A program made the translations under genes and the position numbers. A model generated the notes under the pieces. That model worked only from the letters and a program-made list of their open reading frames with translations. It was not told the origin of the DNA and ran no database searches. From Phytophthora quininea (taxonomy: Eukaryota > Oomycota > Peronosporomycetes > Peronosporales > Peronosporaceae), in NCBI GenBank assembly GCA_011947345.1, contig JAAVTG010000561.1:186001-250000 (forward strand): a stretch of 64,000 bases of DNA, read 5' to 3'. Positions 24,769 to 35,564 of this stretch are shown here, in pieces; the stretch's first letter is position 1, and every line of letters begins with the position of its first letter.

Positions 24769-25687
24769 TCAAATGCCAACACCATCAGTTCCAACGAACG
24801 TGCAAGCGAAACCACAAAGTCTCTGTACCTTGCCAGCCTCTTCAAAGCCAGGGACCGCAGACGTGCAGTCGGTCAAGATCACCAGGTCACCGATCCGTTC
24901 CTTGGGCCACGCATCCGCCAGATCTCGTACCGTGTAGTTCACACAGTGCGAGACTGCTTCACCGCAGACGACCACCTTGTCCGCCAGCTTGAGCGAATCC
25001 ACCAGCGTCTGGTTCAAACTAAACAGCAATAAACGACAAGCAAAGTCAATTTCCCATCCTCTACCAATACGGTAACAACAACACAATCTCCAGCACAATA
25101 CCTCGTCGCCGGGTCGTATGACAGCTCGAACTCGGCCTTGAGTGCCGAGTAGTGCTCCGTGAACGAGTTGGTGCCCTTCATGACGTACTGCACGTGCTTT
25201 AAAGACTGCTTGGTCCACTGCAGGGCCGCGTCCATCACATTCGCCACAATGTTATGACCCGGGGTGCCCATGACGCAGTGCTCTGGCCAGATGCACAGCG
25301 TGAACTTGCCGCTCGCTTCCAGCGCCGTGGTGTACTGCAGTACATAGTCCTTCAAGGTCGAGTCTCGTGGCTTCCACACACCCGCAGCAATATCCTTGGC
25401 CGTAATGAGCGTGAACGGGGCGGGCGACTCCCCGCTGCGTTCTCCCAGAAGATCCCGTGCGCGATGTGGTAGCGCTGGTGCGAGTCCAGCGTCAGCACCA
25501 CCTGGCTAAGCTGGTCCGAGTGCTTGGAGATGAACGCAGCGATACGACTCGCGTCCTCGTTGGCCGTGGGGATGGCCAGCGACCCTCCGGGATGGAAGTC
25601 CACTTGCTGGTCGATCACTAGCAGACACAACCCGCCGGAGGGGATCGAGCCGGCGGCCTGGGCAGCTTGTGCTACAGAGTTCGTCAT
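24769..25687 (-). CDS. Isochorismatase-fold hydrolase, nicotinamidase-like
   Basis: The chain starts at ATG 25687 (MTNSVAQAAQAAG) and shows the family motifs in order: LLVIDQQVDFHPGGSLAIP (catalytic Asp), TLDSHQRYHIAH (metal or substrate histidines), CIWPEHCVMGTPGHNI, VMKGTNSFTEHYSAL and CGEAVSHCVNYTV (nucleophilic Cys region). This set is characteristic of the larger nicotinamidase-type enzymes that deaminate nicotinamide in the NAD salvage pathway. An intron of roughly 95 bases separates the last exon (donor GTATTG near 25,110, acceptor TTTAG near 25,017). A one-base frame slip near 25,440 falls in a GGGG run; adding one G restores ENAAGESPAPF. Stop is at 24769. Confidence 0.8.
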
Positions 25688-25752
25688 GATTTGCCTTGTG
25701 ACGTTGTTCGCTAATTGCAACGGTCAAAATGGCTACATTTGTGGTACACTTT

Positions 25753-27265
25753 CTATAGTTTGGCGGTGGCGAACGCTGAGGTGGTCTGCAAGTGCTGCAT
25801 GACCTGCTGAGCGACGTACCGCAGCATATACACTTCGATAGCTCTAAGGAGGATTTTACGGACGGTCAGGCCGCGATGAAGTAGCACCAGCAGCACCACG
25901 ACGTAGCCCAAAACTTGAACTTTGTGTTTCACTGGCCAGGATGTTGGAGGGATGCTGGCTGCAAGCTCGTGCACTTTGGGGAACACTTCGGGCGCTATTA
26001 GAGGCCACTTGACTGCGCCGTTTTGCAGGTTCTGAGCGAACCGCACCACCTCAGGGATGTACGCCCGCCACGGTCGCTTGTGAGGCGTCAAAGTGTAGTT
26101 GACCACTGGCAGCGGGACCCGAGAGAGGATGTTTGGATCGACACGACGAATGCGGCTGAAATCCGTCATGGAAGCGCTGCCGATCGTAAAGATGTCTGCA
26201 CAAGGACAAACACGATATTAGTTCGGTGGTGGCAATCGACTTCAAAACGGAACGCACCTAAGTCATCCTCTTGCTTGGCCTTGCCTAAAGCCTCTCGGAA
26301 CGCCTTACAGCAGCCTGCAAGCAACACTCTATCGTAAACACCGACACTTGTTAGATATTCCTTCGACTTGCTTTAATTGTGCACTGCATATGAAGCTACG
26401 CACATGATGGAGTCGCTGCAGATCCACGCGTTGCTTTTCACATCCAGCGGCAATCTCGGCAGTGATGTTGTCCCAGTCACTCGCTTCAATACCAACCGCA
26501 GCATTAACTGGTAAGCTCTACGCATTTACAAAATAAAATAAACAGTTAGAAATATAATTTTCGCTTCCGTCTCCTCGCCATGACACACCTTGCCACATCG
26601 TATTTGCAGCCCAGCAATTGCCGAGCGCAACTCAGGAACAGTTCTCTCTCCTCCACCACCATTGTCGCGCGCAGAACCTGCCATACATCGATGAGTTACA
26701 TCTTTCAGCATCAATCACTTTGCATTTAACTTGCCACAGGCTGTCGCTGCGGCAGCAGCAGCCGCTCCAACGGCATTAGCTTGACCGCCGGCATGCCCAC
26801 ATGAAGCACAGTCTCTTCATCCAGCACCACCACCTGCGGGAAAGGCACCTGCACTCAGATCTCCTCGCTGACCACCAGACTTGACCTCAGCTCCTCCGTA
26901 CCACATGGTCGTAGGCGTTCTCCGTCAGATACCTCCCCAAGGAGTAGAGCAGTCCGCTGGTGGTGATGAAGATCAGGTCTCCTAATGTTTCCCGCCCATT
27001 TTCAGCATGTAAAACTCCAGAATCGACGTCTCTATAGACTGTGCACCTGGCTGCACCAACTTGGCTGCTTCTCTTGCTGCCTCTTGGGCCTCTTTCGGCG
27101 ATCTAACAGCCACATAGACACAGTCAATATCAACGCATACACCTTTAAAGAGCCATTACATACCTCTGGAACTCTTGTTCATTGAACTGCAGGCTGTTGG
27201 GCGCCAGGAGCTGCGCCGCCGACTTGGCCAGCACCCCAGCGCCACCGTCGCCCGCTCCCGATCCA
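25753..27265 (-). CDS. Unrecognised multi-exon protein with C-terminal membrane segment
   Basis: Several exon-sized open segments on the minus strand join across short introns. They include VLAKSAAQLLAPNSLQFNEQ near 27,220, then SPKEAQEAAREAAKLVQPGA, LGDLIFITTSGLLYSLGRYL near 26,960, VQVPFPQVVVLDEETVLHVG near 26,840, RTVPELRSAIAGLQIRCGK near 26,610, IEASDWDNITAEIAAGCEKQ near 26,460, CKAFREALGKAKQEDDL near 26,290, and a last exon MTDFSRIRRVDPNILSRVPL. The last exon ends with a hydrophobic helix (VLGYVVVLLVLLHRGLTV) and a stop at 25753. Exon borders and frame are uncertain in the middle. No family is recognised. It is divergently arranged with the HECT gene. Confidence 0.5.
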
Positions 27266-27447
27266 TCTTATTCCAGTACTCTTTTGGTGTGGCGGAACAC
27301 CAAAAAGGTCGTAAGTAACGGTTTCCATACAGTACACTGGCTCCACATACAAAAGCTAAGAGACGCTAAAGGCTCGACCAGTTCCGGAAGAGGGAGCCCT
27401 CGCTGAGGGACGAGAATGCGCGCGTTCTGGGGGAGATTCCGGGCGGG

Positions 27448-29600
27448 ATGGCGCTGCTGAGCCCCGTAGTAGCCGCGCAGAGCTTCGAGGTCCTTGACCC
27501 ACCGCGACGCCGCCTGGCCGAGTCGTCGGACAGCTACAACTTCATGTTCTACTTTGTGATCGGCGCCATGATGCTCACGTGCCTCATTTACAACATCTTC
27601 TTCAAGCACAAGATGGAGGCCAACTTCTTACGCCAACAGGCGCTGCCCGAGACCATGTTACGGCAGGACGTGATCGCCAGTGACCAGGAGATGACGCGCC
27701 TCTGGGAGTGCGAAGTCTGCTCCTTCAAGAGCTACGAGGCCCACCAGAGCTGCATGCTCTGCGGTACCGACCGGTCCTTCAAGATGGTCGACAGGCAAGG
27801 CGGTGACGTAGAGCATGGCACATCGTTGCTGTCCACTTCGGCGTCCAGTGCCAAGTACATGCTGTACATGGAGGAGAAGGAGAACCCGTTGGCTAGAAGC
27901 ACTGGCAGTCGATCCACGCCACCCAGAAGTGTGCCATCCAAGTCTTCCGCTAAAATCAGTAGGGAGTTCTTTAAGAGGAAGCTCAGTGTGCTGAATTTGA
28001 GACAGCAGTCGGCCAGAAGAAGACACGAGTGGGCGAGAGAGAGGAACGACGATGGACAGCTTATCTGGGTGCGCAAGAAACACTACATGGACAGAAAGAC
28101 GCTCAAGGCGCTGAGAAGTGTGTCGTCTGCGTCGCTACGAGATTCCATCCTGTCCAATGGAAGTGCCAACTCCGTCGGGATTGTGTCTCGGCTGGTGGTC
28201 TCGCCCAGGAACCCGACGGGGAGGTTGTCGCTGGACACGGCCGACGGAGCCTTCGCAAACCGCTGCTCGGACGGATCTGAGTTTTCGCAGGATGAATTGG
28301 AGCAGGTCGGATCGCTGCCCTTCCAGCAGAAACACGCGTGGTTTGTGCAGCACACGGCTGCCATGGAAGTTCCGTGGGAATACGGGCATTTGTTACTTGA
28401 AATTGAGCGTGATAACCTGCTGCACAATTCGTGCGAGCAGCTTTTGTGGGCAACGCCGGACCAGCTTCACCAGTCCCTGCGGATTAAGTTTGCCAATGAA
28501 CCTGGCGTGGATGCTGGCGGACTTGTGCGGGAATGGTTCACACTGATGACGAAGGAGGTGTTTGACGACACCACGGGATTGTTTTACACAAGCGGGAACG
28601 GCGACGGGCTGATGGTTAACCCTGCATCTGCGGAGGCCAGCGTCGATCACTTGATGGTACGATTTTCAAGTGAATTTCAGAATGTTGGCTTGCGTTGTCT
28701 AATTTCTTTTATGTTTGCAGTACTACCAAGCTATCGGTCGCTTTATTGGCCGAGCGCTGTTCGAAGGTATCCTGATTGACGCGCATTTAGCGCTTCCAGT
28801 GTGCAAGCACATACTTGGCATTCCTATTACGTTCTCGGACCTGGAATTTGTGGACAATGATCTCTACAAGAATCTCAAGTGGCTACGGGACAACACGGGA
28901 GTGGAATCGCTGGCGTTAGACTTTACGGTCAATGTCGACCAAATGTCGGACAAGACAAAGGTTGTCGACCTCGTACCGAACGGCTCGAACATCCCGGTTA
29001 CGGAGGAGAACAAGATGGAGTACATCAAGCTGCGCTTCAAGTGGATCGTCGCGACCAGTATCTCCCAGCAATTGGCGTCGCTCGTGCAGGGTCTTTTCTC
29101 CATCATCCCAAAGGAGCTGCTCTCTGTCTTCGACCACCAGGAGCTGGAGCTTTTGATCTGCGGCATCCCTGACATCGACGTGCAGGACTGGAGGACTCAC
29201 ACTATTTATGTGGGAGAGCGGGACGAACGAGCCATCGCGTGGTTCTGGAATATTGTCATCGGGTTTACGAACGAGCAGAGGGCTCGCCTGTTGCAGTTTA
29301 CGACCGGCTCCGCTCGAGTCCCGGTACAAGGTTTCAAGGCGCTGACGATGAACGATGGACGAATTTGTCCGTTCGCAATCCAGTGTGTTAGTCAAGACGA
29401 GTGTCTGTATCCGCGAGCGCACACGTGCTTCAATCGGTACGTTCGTCTGGGCTCTAGTTTTCGGGCTTGCTGGATGGCTAACACTTACGATTTATTGTAT
29501 CTGCAGCATCGACTTGCCCCGGTATGACGAGGAGAAAGATTTGCGGATCGCTCTCTCGCTCGTGATCCAAATGGAAGTCACAGGGTTCACGATCGAGTAA
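27448..29600 (+). CDS. Membrane-anchored HECT E3 ubiquitin ligase with RanBP2-type zinc finger
   Basis: Three exons (27448-28656, 28721-29436, 29507-29600) give 672 residues with intact frame. Near residue 30 there is a membrane segment (FMFYFVIGAMMLTCLIYNIF). At about residue 90 a RanBP2-like zinc finger reads WECEVCSFKSYEAHQSCMLC. From about residue 320 a complete HECT domain runs to the C-terminus: IKFANEPGVDAGGLVREWF, YYQAIGRFIGRALFEGILI, and the catalytic PRAHTCFN cysteine followed, across the last intron, by IDLPRYDEE. The HECT cysteine receives ubiquitin from E2 and passes it to substrate. The N-terminal anchor suggests action at an endomembrane. Both introns are canonical (64 and 70 bases). 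No frame error is seen in this gene. Confidence 0.9.
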
Positions 29601-29806
29601 GGAAAGTCGTTGCTTGGCGGAGTTGCTAAGCAGTTAGTCGTGTATTTACCAGAAAATAAGAAGCCATACATCGTCGAAAAGTAGCAGCAGATCGAGTGCA
29701 TTGGGATGCCAACACGTGTTAGATGCAAGCTGATCGGACCTCGCCATCTTTTTACTGGTGCAAGCCCATCATTTCCCCGTTTCCTGAGACCGATCCGTCG
29801 TCCACC

Positions 29807-30707
29807 ATGACCGCCAGCGCAGCTCAAGCTTGGCAGCCGCAAAAGTACCTCAAATTCGAGCAGGTTCGCCTTCGTCCGGCGTTGGAGCTGCTAGAGCGTG
29901 TCCCTGCCCTAGCAGCAGCCGAAGAGTCTGTCGAGATCATGGATTTGGGCGCTGGCACAGGCAACATAGCACCATCCTTCTTGTACGCATGGGATCCGAT
30001 AACGAAAATTGAGAAGTTGACAGGTTGGTTGTGTGAACAGCAAGCGCTGGCCGAAGGCGCACGTGACATTCGTGGACTCGTCGTCTACCATGCTGGAGCG
30101 TGCCAAGCAGGAACATAGCACCAATGCCGATGTCAAGAGCGAGCAGTGCTCGTATGTGCTGGCTGACTTTGAAACGTACCAGCCTGAGCAGCCTGTGGAC
30201 CTCATCTTTTCCAATGCAGCGATCCACTGGGTGAGTTCTGAACGTCACAAGCAGTTGATCCCGCGTCTGCTGTCGTTTCTGAAACCTGGAGGCACTTTTG
30301 CCTGCCAAATTCCCGATACGCGCGGTCTGCCGAGCCACGAGACCATCGCGGAAGCAGCCAAGCAATCAGGCCACTGGGATGAAGTGTCCAAAGTGCGTTG
30401 GGTCACCTGCGAACGCGATCCGAGCTTCTACTATGAGTTATTCAAGAGCGCAGACAAGAAGGTGACGTTGGACATGTGGGCCACCATCTACGCCCAAGTA
30501 CTGGAGGGAGACAACCCGGTAGCGGAATTCACGGGATCTACAGCCATCCGTCCGTTCATGGAGGCCTTGGAGGAGCCTTCCGCTGCGGCTACAGAGTTCG
30601 AGCAAAAGTACAACGAGCTCATTGCTGCTGCATACCCCAAGCAGAGCGACGGACGCACCATCTTCAACCTCAAGCGGTTCTTCGTCGTGGCGACGAAAAG
30701 TTTGTAA
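29807..30707 (+). CDS. Trans-aconitate 2-methyltransferase-like SAM methyltransferase
   Basis: Two exons (29807-29982, 30041-30707) give 280 residues. The apparent frame change is resolved by the intron 29983-30040. Motif I is EIMDLGAGTGNIAPS, followed by FKRWPKAHVTFVDSSSTMLE (acidic residue binding ribose), and later LIFSNAAIHWVSSERHKQLI and LKPGGTFACQIPD. The phrase SNAAIHWV and overall length fit the Tam family, which methyl-esterifies trans-aconitate and related carboxylates. It could also act on another small acid. The start ATG follows immediately after a CCACC context and gives a normal N-terminus. Confidence 0.8.
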
Positions 30708-31113
30708 GACAGAAGGCAGAAGACATGGTGCGGGTCAAGAAGTTAGTGATCACCGATGGGAGTGGATGCTCTCTGAAGACCGCGGGTGACTACGAAAGGG
30801 CTGATGCGCCTGCCAAGCCGACGCACTAAGATGCCCAAGTCGCCGTCAAGATTTTTCCGCCTACAAAACTTGCCCAACAACAGCAACTAGAATCCATCCC
30901 AGTCTTTTGGCAAATAATTTTCATATTGCTGTAGACTTCGTCCTCAAGGCGTAATTCACTTTTTTCTGGTTAGAGCGAAGACATGGCGATCGTCGTGCAA
31001 ATGGCATACGTTATGTGCGACCAGCAAAACAACTTCAACTTGGTAAATCCTTCTTAAGCGTTATCCTTGTTGCATCTCGAAGCGACGCGTAGTGCGGAGA
31101 TCTGTAGCCGAGT
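30708..31113. other. Intergenic region, nothing recognised
   Basis: About 400 bases separate the methyltransferase stop from the DRC4 start. No convincing coding sequence or RNA gene is visible. It presumably contains the promoter of the flagellar gene DRC4. Confidence 0.4.
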
Positions 31114-32799
31114 ATGGGGCCGAAGAAAGGTAAAGGCAAGAAGGAGAAGAAAGGGAAGGGCGCCGGCAAGAAAGGGGCGGCCGAGGTGAACGACGCCGAG
31201 CGCGAGAATGAGGCCGAGCGGATGGAGCTCGTCAAGCAGGCCAAAGCTTTGCTGGAGCTCACGCAAGGAGGAGCAGTCGTTCAACGAGTTCCAGCAGCAA
31301 AGGGAGAAGATCAACTACTTTTGGATCGTCGAGAAGAAGAACTTTGAGGACCGCAAGGCGGAGCTGAGAAACAAAGAGCGAGAGCGTCAAGATCTCGAGG
31401 AGAAACACCAGGTCGAGATCAAGGTACAACATCCTTTAACGTACCATTCAAGAATGAGAGGTTAAAGTTTCTGTCAACAGGTTTACAAGCAGCGAGTTAA
31501 GCATTTGCTGTATGAACACCAGAATGACATCACCAAGCTCAAGAAAGGTAAGCGGTCTGTCGGATATGACCAACTTCATAGCTAATTTGCTGCCGCTTGC
31601 TTTAGATATGGAGCAGTCACTGAAGCTGTCTCAAGATGAATACCGAGGCAACGAACGCGAGTTGAAGACCGACAAGAGGCGACTGAAGTTCGATCTGAAG
31701 GAGATTGAGCTATCGCATCAGGACTATCTCAAGTCGCTGAAACAAGAGCAAGATCGTCGCATTACCGTGCTACGCCAAGAGTTTGAACGCCACGCGAAAG
31801 AGCTACAGCAGAAATACGAGCGCAAACGGAAAGCGTTCCGGGACGACCTGGAGGCACGTCGAAAGCAAGACACGCAGAAGATCGAGGAGCGTAAGAATCT
31901 GCACATTGCGCAGCTCATGACGGCCCATGAGAAGGCCTTCGGGGAGATCAAAAACTACTACAACGACATCACACAACAACTTGGACCTCATCAAATCGCT
32001 CAAGGAGGAAGTGAGTGAGATGAAGAAGAAAGAAGCTCAAGACGAGAAGCTGATGTTCGAGATTTCCCAAGAGAACAAGCGCATGTCTGAGCCACTGAAG
32101 CGAGCCTTGTTGGACGTCGAGAAGCTACGCAAGAACATTCGTGTGTACCAGGAAGAAAAAGTCGAACTACGGACGGCGAAGGCGCAGCTGCTGGTCCTGG
32201 AGCAAGAGTACGCGACTTTGTCCTGGGAGTTTGAGGTGCTTCAACAGCGAGCAGCTCAAGTCCAACGCGAGTTGGAGGAGCTCACGACTCAGTTCCATAC
32301 CAGCATTTACGACGTGCAACAGAAGACTGGGCTCAAGAACTTACTGCTAGAGAAGAAGTTTGGGGCGCTAACACTGCAGCTCGAACAGAAGGACGCAGAG
32401 CTCAATGAAGTTCTACTGCACGCCAAATTGGACCCGGCAATCGTAGATCGTGTTAAGGGACGTCTCGAGGACATTATGGCCAACAAAGCCCAGGACCTGC
32501 GGGAGCTGGAGGCGGAAATGACGCAGGTCTCCAAGTTACAGCGCGACCTGGCCACAGCGATGCAAATCAAGATGAGCGAGTATGGGCTTCCGCTGGACGA
32601 GTTGGGCTTCATGCCGCAGACGCGGCCAGCGTCCGATTCGCGCGCTACTAGCCATGACAACAACAACTTGGACGACAAGACGGCTCCATCCGCCAGAGAT
32701 TCCATCAGAGAGACTCATTTATCCCGGAAACGAGCAGCAGCCAGCCACGTCGCCAACATGAAGGGACCAAACCCGTTTGCTGTGCCACACAAAGTTTAA
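31114..32799 (+). CDS. DRC4: Dynein regulatory complex subunit 4 (GAS8)
   Basis: The basic start MGPKKGKGKKEKKGKG and a coiled coil throughout match DRC4/GAS8. The C-terminal signature is strong: NNLDLIKSLKEEVSEMKKKE, QQKTGLKNLLLEKKF, NEVLLHAKLDPA and YGLPLDELGF. DRC4 is part of the nexin link that controls dynein in motile flagella, consistent with zoospores. Introns are visible near 31,424-31,481 (GTACAA ... CAACAG) and 31,547-31,605 (GTAAGC ... TTTAG). Frame slips occur near 31,268 (GGAGGAG) and 31,972 (ACACAACAAC), the latter exactly at the conserved NDIT-NNL junction, so they look like base-call errors. The gene ends 35 bases from the converging CENP-B-like gene. Confidence 0.9.
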
Positions 32800-32834
32800 C
32801 AGGAATGAACTACACGTCATTTTCTTGCTTCCGT

Positions 32835-33653
32835 CTAACTCAGTCTCGGCGGGAGCACCAAATAGCAGAGCTTGGCCACTCGTTCATCTAAATAGTCCAA
32901 TTTGGCTGCCATGTCGTGCTCGAAGCGAGCGAGTTGCTCGTTCATCTGGTGGACCGTGTTGACCGTTGCTTGCAGCGAAGCGGTCGGTAGCACAACCACA
33001 GCCTGCTGCGTCTGTATCAAGTACGGGTTCACATCCAACGGCGGCGGCACATAGCTCCCAGTCTGCAACACTCCACCGCTAGTCGGCACATTGTCGCTGG
33101 CCACATCCATCGCCGGCACAAACTCCTCCGGCAGCTTCTCCAGTTCCTCAGTTGTCACCAATTTGATGCCGTGGGCGCGTTTAAAGTGCCTCAACCAATT
33201 GTCGATCGCTCGAAAAGACACTTTGCTGGCTTCTCCAGCCGAGTACTGCGTGAATAGCTTGGAGGCTTTATCTACCAGGTCTTCATTGGCCACCTCTCGA
33301 CCGAGTTTCCTCTCTCGAATGATCCAGCGGTAGAGTTCTTGCTCTACACCGGGGTGGAACTCTGCCGTGGCCTTGAGAGTCTTGCGTCTCAGTGTCGACA
33401 GGTGCTTGGCGTCGATGCAGAAGGACAAAATGCGCTGCTTGTTCTTCTTAATGTCCGAGACCTGCTGGCGACTGATGCCGAAGGCCTTGGACAGCGTCGC
33501 GGGCGGCTCTCCGCCCTCCAGGCGGGCCAGCACCTGCTGCTTCTCGTGGATAGACAGCACCACGCGCTTGCGCTTGCCCGTGGCCTGCGTGGAGCGGTGA
33601 GGAATCACGATATCCGGCGGCGGGAGGCCATGGGCCTCAGTGTCCGAGCTCAT
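32835..33653 (-). CDS. CENP-B/Tigger-type helix-turn-helix protein lacking a transposase domain
   Basis: A single intact 272-residue frame. Near residue 26 a Psq-type helix-turn-helix is seen (KRKRVVLSIHEKQQVLARLE, then ATLSKAFGISRQQVSDIKK). From about residue 90 a second, CENP-B-type DNA-binding domain follows (VEQELYRWIIRERKLGREVA ... DNWLRHFKRAHGI). In pogo/Tigger transposases these two domains precede a DDE nuclease domain. Here the protein instead ends in a Pro/Val-rich linker and a short coiled coil (NTVHQMNEQLARFEHDMAAK). This suggests a domesticated, DNA-binding-only derivative with a possible role in chromatin or transcription. It lies between DRC4 and Fanzor. Clean frame and codon use suggest it is functional. 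Confidence 0.8.
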   Translation of the reverse strand: MSSDTEAHGLPPPDIVIPHRSTQATGKRKRVVLSIHEKQQVLARLEGGEPPATLSKAFGISRQQVSDIKKNKQRILSFCIDAKHLSTLRRKTLKATAEFHPGVEQELYRWIIRERKLGREVANEDLVDKASKLFTQYSAGEASKVSFRAIDNWLRHFKRAHGIKLVTTEELEKLPEEFVPAMDVASDNVPTSGGVLQTGSYVPPPLDVNPYLIQTQQAVVVLPTASLQATVNTVHQMNEQLARFEHDMAAKLDYLDERVAKLCYLVLPPRLS

Positions 33654-34027
33654 TGGTTACTTTACCGTTATATAGCTAGCCAAATTGCCGACTTAGGTAT
33701 ATTTGTTGTAGGAAAACAATCGCTGATCGATTATTGGATATCTGTAAAAACCAGGCAATTACGACTACGTAAATAACTAGCAACTGTTGTTGGTCGGTCT
33801 TCGCACTTCTCGCTTCGCCTGCTCAAGCCTTCATGAGTCCGGCGTTGACTCGAGCCATGCAGCGCGTCCTTGTCCACCCAAGCGAGTGGTTTCAATAAGC
33901 TGTTGCAGACGCCCTGTGGATACCTGACAGGACTGAGGCCGTTCGCAAACCTTGCAGACGACGTATCCAAAAACTCCCCAGATTTTGACCAAGGAGACGG
34001 AAGAAGCGCAAACGCGAGAAGAGAGGC
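33654..34027. other. Upstream flank of Fanzor, possible left end of the element
   Basis: It contains no recognised gene. Part of the Fanzor N-terminus may begin here in another frame, since frame-open segments run up to 34,200. A short imperfect resemblance exists between GCTTCGCC...CATGAG near 33,812-33,838 and the reverse complement of sequence near 35,572-35,592 behind the Fanzor stop. This is too weak to call terminal inverted repeats. Confidence 0.3.
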
Positions 34028-35564
34028 GTGTTTCCGAAGCGAGCAGCAAGGTTCGTCCGCGACCGTGTTTCGCACCACATGAGAGTGGTCGAACCGCTGC
34101 TCGCCTCTTGGGTCGACGTGACCAACTTTGCCGACGAGGAACGCACTTCACGTTGGAGAGATATGCGTCGAAGCACGCCACAGCCTGCACAAGATGCTGT
34201 TATTGAGGACGACGACGAGGAGTCAGACGAAGAAGAAGAAGTTGAGACCGTCAACAGTGTGGTCAAGCTTCGACTGTCCCCGACATCAGACCAGCGCGCT
34301 AAGCTGGACCAGATGTTCACTGCCAACCACGTGATATACAACAAGTTGGTGGCCCGCTCCCGCGAAGACCGACTCGGAATCGCGTCCGATGAAAAGATGA
34401 CGCGGACCGAACTCATGAAGAAGTACCGGCCGATCGCGATCCTGAAGAGCATGTCCAAGTACTTCCGGAACAACAAGCGCGCGAGAGCCCGACACAAGCA
34501 GGTTCACGACGAGGTTCGAGACTCCGCGTTCCGTGATTTCAAGAAGGCGATGAAGTCGTCGCTGGCGCTGTTCTTCGCCAAGAAGAGACGGGACGAGAAA
34601 ACCACGTACCCGGACATGAAGTTCAAGAGCAAGTTCTCGCCGTCTAACACTATTGAGATGGGTCGGTGAAGACTGTAGAGAAGGACGCCAAGACTTTCTC
34701 CGGTTTCGTACCAAGTTCTTCGGGATGAAGTCGGGCGAGGGTATTGCTCTGCACGAACGTCTTCCAGCGTTAGAGAGATCTGTCCGTCTACAACGCCTGC
34801 GCGAAGGAGAGTACTACCTCATCGTGCCTCGCCTGCGAGAGTTCGACCCGTCCAAGAGCGAGCGAGTGTGCGCGATTGACCCTGGCGTGCGCAAGTTCGC
34901 GACCGTGTACGACCCCGACGGGCGAACGTTCAGCGTGAAGGACGCGCGCTCCGTGTTGAAGAAGAAGTTCGAGGCCGTGGACGAGATGAAGTCCATTCTC
35001 GCCCAGATGACCAACGCGTGCAAGGCGAGACGCTCAACACCACACGACCGAACGAAGACGAGCAGGTCAAGCGAGCATCGGTTTCGCTACCGGCTACGTA
35101 GATGGATACGCTTCACATCTCGAAAGGCGACGCGAGCCGTGAACGACATGCACCAAAAGCTCTCGAGCTGGCTGGCGATGAACTACAAGCAAGTCCTTCT
35201 CCCATCCTTCCACACGTCGGAGATGGTGCGTCGGTATTTCCTGGAGGCAGCAGCAGACGCTACCTCGGAAACCTCCGCCACCGTCCAGAAGAGGAAGATT
35301 CGAAGCCCTACGGCGAGGGCTATGCTGGCGCAGGCTCACTATCGGTTTAAGATGCTACTGAAGTACAAGTTGGAGCGCGCGGGCGGACGGCTGGTCGAGT
35401 GCGAGGAGGAGTACACGTCGAAGACCTGCTCAGGCTGCGGAACGATAAAAAGCAACCTCGGCGGTAGCGAGGACTTTCGGTGCGGCAGCTGTCTGGCACT
35501 ATACGACCGAGACGTGAACGCAGCGCGCAACATCTTCCACAAGAACATGGGGTTGCTTTTGTAG
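34028..35564 (+). CDS. Fanzor (eukaryotic TnpB-like RNA-guided nuclease), frame-disrupted
   Basis: Two overlapping segments, 34028-34669 and 34653-35564, form one TnpB/Fanzor-type protein of about 500 residues. The N-terminal half has an acidic patch and then the helical region (VKLRLSPTSDQRAKLDQMF, FRDFKKAMKSSLALFFAKKR). The C-terminal half has the RuvC-I motif CAIDPGVRKFATVYDP (Asp 76 of the second segment), a TSKTCSGCG zinc-ribbon half (Cys 259/262), FRCGSC (Cys 277/280) and RuvC-III YDRDVNAARNI. At the usual RuvC-II site the chain reads VLLPSFHTSEMV, with Pro replacing Glu; a glutamate cluster sits just before the zinc ribbon (ECEEEYTSKTC). Fanzors use a 3'-encoded RNA guide to cut DNA. 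The frame moves from 34,660 to about 34,700 in one or two steps with no usable intron, so this copy is either mutated or miscalled. Confidence 0.85.

Noticed and set aside
29983..30040. Frameshift in the SAM methyltransferase
   Set aside because: A 58-base GT..AG intron explains the frame change and restores the motif FKRWPKAHVTF.
34028..35564. Bacterial contamination as the source of the TnpB-like gene
   Set aside because: It is flanked directly by intron-containing eukaryotic genes and has an acidic N-terminal extension and a rearranged active site typical of Fanzor, not of bacterial TnpB.
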